Origin: Apostichopus japonicus
Lineage: Eukaryota; Echinodermata; Holothuroidea; Aspidochirotida; Stichopodidae
Direction of reading: 5' to 3'
Assembly (NCBI RefSeq): GCF_037975245.1
Contig: NC_092580.1
Span: forward strand, 29,043,501 to 29,107,500
DNA length: 64,000 nucleotides
Positions 61,413-64,000 of this stretch are shown one piece after another. The notes beneath the pieces are model-generated. The model was not told where the DNA came from. It did not search any database and saw only the letters and a program-made list of their open reading frames with translations. The stretch's first letter is position 1. Every line of letters begins with the position of its first letter. The translations under genes were made by a program, and so were the position numbers.

Positions 61413-62749
61413 TTTCCGGGTCAAATTTTTACTGTTTAGTAATTATCGATGACGATTCTGCTATATTTTCCAATATCTCTAAAATCTCAAATCAGGAAAA
61501 TCAAGGAATGCAACCATTTTTTTTATCATTTCTAGTTGTCTACTGTAAGTCTCCAATATTTAGGGAAACATGTCATATTACTTGATTCCATAAAATTGAA
61601 TTTTAAAAAAAGTGTTTCCCAATCCCCTGTTCTAAATGCTTTCCTGGTAATGTAGTTTGAGGCATGTATATGAACGGCAAGAAACAGCATGTAGGCCCAG
61701 GATGATTACAAAGGCGTTAAAGGGAAGGGGAGGGGAACCGGAGGGGCTTGGCGGTTTCTTCCTCAGACCAAGGCTACGCTGGCCCGGGTGAGACCATGGA
61801 AGTTCCAACCAAAACAAAAATTTTGGACTTACCTCTTAACAATTCGAAATATCTTCTCGATATTTTTGCAATTTGAGAAGAATCGGAAGCGCCAATTTCC
61901 TTCCTCTTCGTATTTATTTTACTTTATATTTTCAAGGTAAAATATTGAAAGAGTCGACACTTAAACCAAGGTCAACATTCAGTCCTTAGGTCATATTAAG
62001 ATGTTCAATATCTTTCGATTCGCCATTTATAAAATCATCCTCATTTTACCGAAAATAAGTATTGTAATAATAAATAAAGAAAACCACTAAAAAAATTGAA
62101 GCGAATATGTGGCTCGAATTTTGTCATATTTAGACTTGCTAAAATCTCCTCCTTGAGTGTATTGGTATTGCCAACATGGAATAAAACAAATCTTTGCTGT
62201 TTGGGGAATTTTGTGTGTAGCAGTAAGCTCTATCACATAAACTTTTAAGTTCTTAATCTTTGTTCTATCCACAGACCGATACGGAAAATGAAGAAAATGA
62301 TCAGGACCCCTAGACAAAGAGAATACCATCAATGACCTCAGCTTCATCATGGTTGGAGCCCAGGTTAGTTCCCGTTGTCACATCCCACACCCTCCTCCTT
62401 GAGATGGAATTTTGAAAAGATTAAATGCCTTGACATAAGTTAATTTTGACCAGCCCGCACCAACCCAACCCGCCAACAAACTCCCAACCCCCTTAATAAA
62501 AACAAACAATTAGAATCCATACCGACGAACATCCACTCATATATACATGCAAACAAAAATTATAATAATTGCAAGAAAGCAACCTCCAGTGCCAAACCCT
62601 CCCCCCCAACCCCCACGAAAAGAAGGGAAAAGAACAAGAAACGGTTGAAAGAAAAAACCGTGGTGAGTCGGAATAAGTCGATCGAGGGGAATGATGATCT
62701 TGAGTTCTATAGGTTACATCATATTTTAGTAATAACCATTCAAATCTCA

Positions 62750-62930
62750 GTGGCGTAGGAATGTACTTTTGAGTGGGGGGGGGGGCTGAAGACTGATGGC
62801 CGGCCTGGGGGAGGGGTTTAAGGGGAGGGGGTGTCCCCCTCCCCTTTGAATTTTTTTGCATTTCCAGGTAGCCTCAGATGCAATTTCAGGTGCGTATCCA
62901 GGGGGGGCGTTGGGGGCGCGCGCCCCCCGG
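62750..62930. repeat. Degraded G/C-run repeats just outside the right arm
   Basis: Contains GTGGGGGGGGGGGC, GGGGAGGGGGTGTCCCCCTCCCC and a CAGGTGCGTATCCAGG end (62,888-62,903) like that of 59,716-61,062, with no partner found. Probably several truncated elements; no gene. Confidence 0.55.
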
Positions 62931-62932
62931 TT

Positions 62933-63039
62933 AAGAAAAAGAGGAGAGAAAAAAAGAGAAGAAAAAAGGAAAAAAGAGGGGAAAAAAGAGGAGGAGGAGA
63001 GGAAGGAAGGGAAAAGAAAAAGAAGAAAGAGAGAAAAAG
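62933..63039 (+). repeat. Uninterrupted polypurine tract, 107 nt
   Basis: Only A and G on the + strand, then a few more purine-rich tens of bases. The Lys/Arg/Glu-rich and Ser/Phe-rich ORFs over it are artefacts of composition. Confidence 0.9.
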
Positions 63040-63099
63040 TAGAAAAGGAGGGAGTAAAAGAAAAACGCGAAGACACCGGGAAGAGAAAGAGGAACAGTG

Positions 63100-63440
63100 A
63101 CATCATTACAGCGCTGAAGGGTAGCCAGTGACGGATCAATGATTTCGTAAAAGTTTGACTCACCCTACCCCTTACATCGACAACTCCATTTTTTGACGTT
63201 TCCATTTTCCTCTCTCACTAATGATCTATATATATACTTTATATGGTCTATCATAACGCGTGTGTAGAATTGTGCTATGAAACCAACTGTGGCTGGTCTC
63301 GAACTCGACCGAGTCGTCGGGGAACATGACGCATTTTGGGATGGGGGCGACCGCCCGCCCCCCCCCCATTCAGCATTTCTTTAAATGATATGATATCGCT
63401 AAGTAATTTCAAAATAGAAAGTGCTTACATGCAACTTACA
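63100..63440. other. No gene recognised
   Basis: Mixed-composition sequence with a TATATATA stretch near 63,228 and a C-run near 63,358. I see no coding or RNA signal. Confidence 0.5.
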
Positions 63441-63443
63441 AGG

Positions 63444-63601
63444 CCTGGGAAGTGTCATTTCCAGCGATCTGGGAGACATTTTCGGCCAAAATTTGCTTGT
63501 ACGCTTCGCGCTAACAAATGGTCCTGGGTAGTGCCATTTCCAGCGATCTGGGAGGCATTTTCGGCCAAAATTTTCTTGTACGCTTCGCGCCAACCTGTGG
63601 C
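63444..63601 (+). repeat. 79-bp tandem duplication
   Basis: Two copies starting CCTGGG at 63,444 and 63,523, sharing CATTTCCAGCGATCTGGGAG and TTCGGCCAAAATTT.CTTGTA and differing at scattered bases. Belongs to the dispersed repeat also seen at 60,763. Confidence 0.85.
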
Positions 63602-64000
63602 GCTACGCTTAGATAATTTGCCTACAGGCTTCGCCCCTCACTTGGCAAATTCCTCGCTACGCGCCTGTTCGAATTTGTAACGCAAACAGCAGACACACAT
63701 CATATCAGTGAGCATGAAAATGGCGTTCCAGGATGAAAAGCCTCAAAACTGTCCGACTTGCCTGAAAAAATAACCAACAATTTTCGCGCGCGAAGCGCGC
63801 GTTCAACGTTCTGGATATCATATAAGCAAGTATCGGTTATTACATCGCATGCCATCATGTACCGTACGGTCCGTTCAAATTGCGCAGTATACCGCGGGAT
63901 GCTAATGTAAACAACGACATGTCTCATGTAGATGTATAAAAAGCATGGAGGTCCAATTATGTCAAAACTCTCTTTTACATTAGTAATGGCGAATTAGGGG
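63602..64000. other. Repeat-derived tail of the window
   Basis: Continues the dispersed repeat (GGCGCTACGCTTAGATAA, AGGCTTCGCCCCTCAC), then a CGCGCGCGAAGCGCGCG palindrome near 63,785-63,802. No gene recognised up to the window edge. Confidence 0.5.

Larger units (their letters stand above)
54211..62748 (-). repeat. Right arm of the large inverted duplication
   Basis: Reverse-complement match to 46,802-54,079, starting CAGGTCGTCTCAACC and ending near CCATTCAAATCTCAG. It is interrupted by about 3.8 kb (57,550-61,370) not present in the left arm, and lacks the LINE and the expanded microsatellite. Confidence 0.93.

Noticed and set aside
62087..62350. 87-codon ORF starting with a signal-like sequence (- strand)
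   Set aside because: The mirror copy at 47,468 stops after 17 codons and no family is recognised; no conserved coding signal between arms.
62747..63205. Ser/Phe-rich ORF on the - strand and Lys/Arg-rich ORFs on the + strand
   Set aside because: Products of the polypurine tract and adjacent G/C runs; no domain or codon signal.

Overview
This window is animal nuclear DNA with no prokaryotic features. Its first two thirds (1-43,861) are one head-to-tail tandem array of U1 spliceosomal snRNA genes. I count 51 gene copies on the + strand in repeat units of about 854-858 bp, and the array runs off the left edge. Each 164-nt copy carries the recognisable U1 parts: the ATACTTACCTG 5' end that pairs with 5' splice sites, a U1-70K-type loop I, the ATTGCAC U1A loop, the AATTTCTGG Sm site and a UUCG-capped last hairpin. 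Tandem U1 repeats of about 1 kb, a CACGTG box roughly 290 bp upstream of each gene, and the style of the flanking DNA suggest a marine invertebrate deuterostome, most likely an echinoderm. That assignment is inference. Dozens of short ORFs occur in the array, but they are shadows that recur once per unit.

The array is not uniform. Two spacer types (A and B), private U1 base changes, three U1 copies enlarged by an identical 91-nt internal duplication, and two identical rearranged spacers carrying three CACGTG boxes show that blocks of several units were copied within the array. The array stops abruptly at the terminal inverted repeat of a DNA transposon (about 43,865-45,929). The right third of that transposon is packed with about 21 CTTAAG palindromes.

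From about 46,802 to 62,748 lies a large inverted duplication whose arms meet around a 131-bp spacer (54,080-54,210). Its core is a tail-to-tail pair of broken copies of one gene, with Vps62-like beta-rich modules followed by an aerolysin/natterin-like pore-forming domain. Both copies share one frameshift and each has further private lesions. A likely signal-peptide exon (46,408-46,459) lies just outside the left arm and has no counterpart on the right. The left arm is interrupted by a 5'-truncated, frame-broken CR1/L2-type LINE (48,421-50,510), and the matching empty site is visible in the right arm near 61,390. The right arm is interrupted by about 3.8 kb (57,550-61,370) of non-autonomous hAT-like elements, some nested with target-site duplications. 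An (ATC)n microsatellite is expanded in the left arm only.

The last 1.2 kb is repeat-derived DNA: a polypurine tract, a 79-bp tandem duplication and fragments of dispersed repeats. Apart from U1, I see no intact protein-coding gene.
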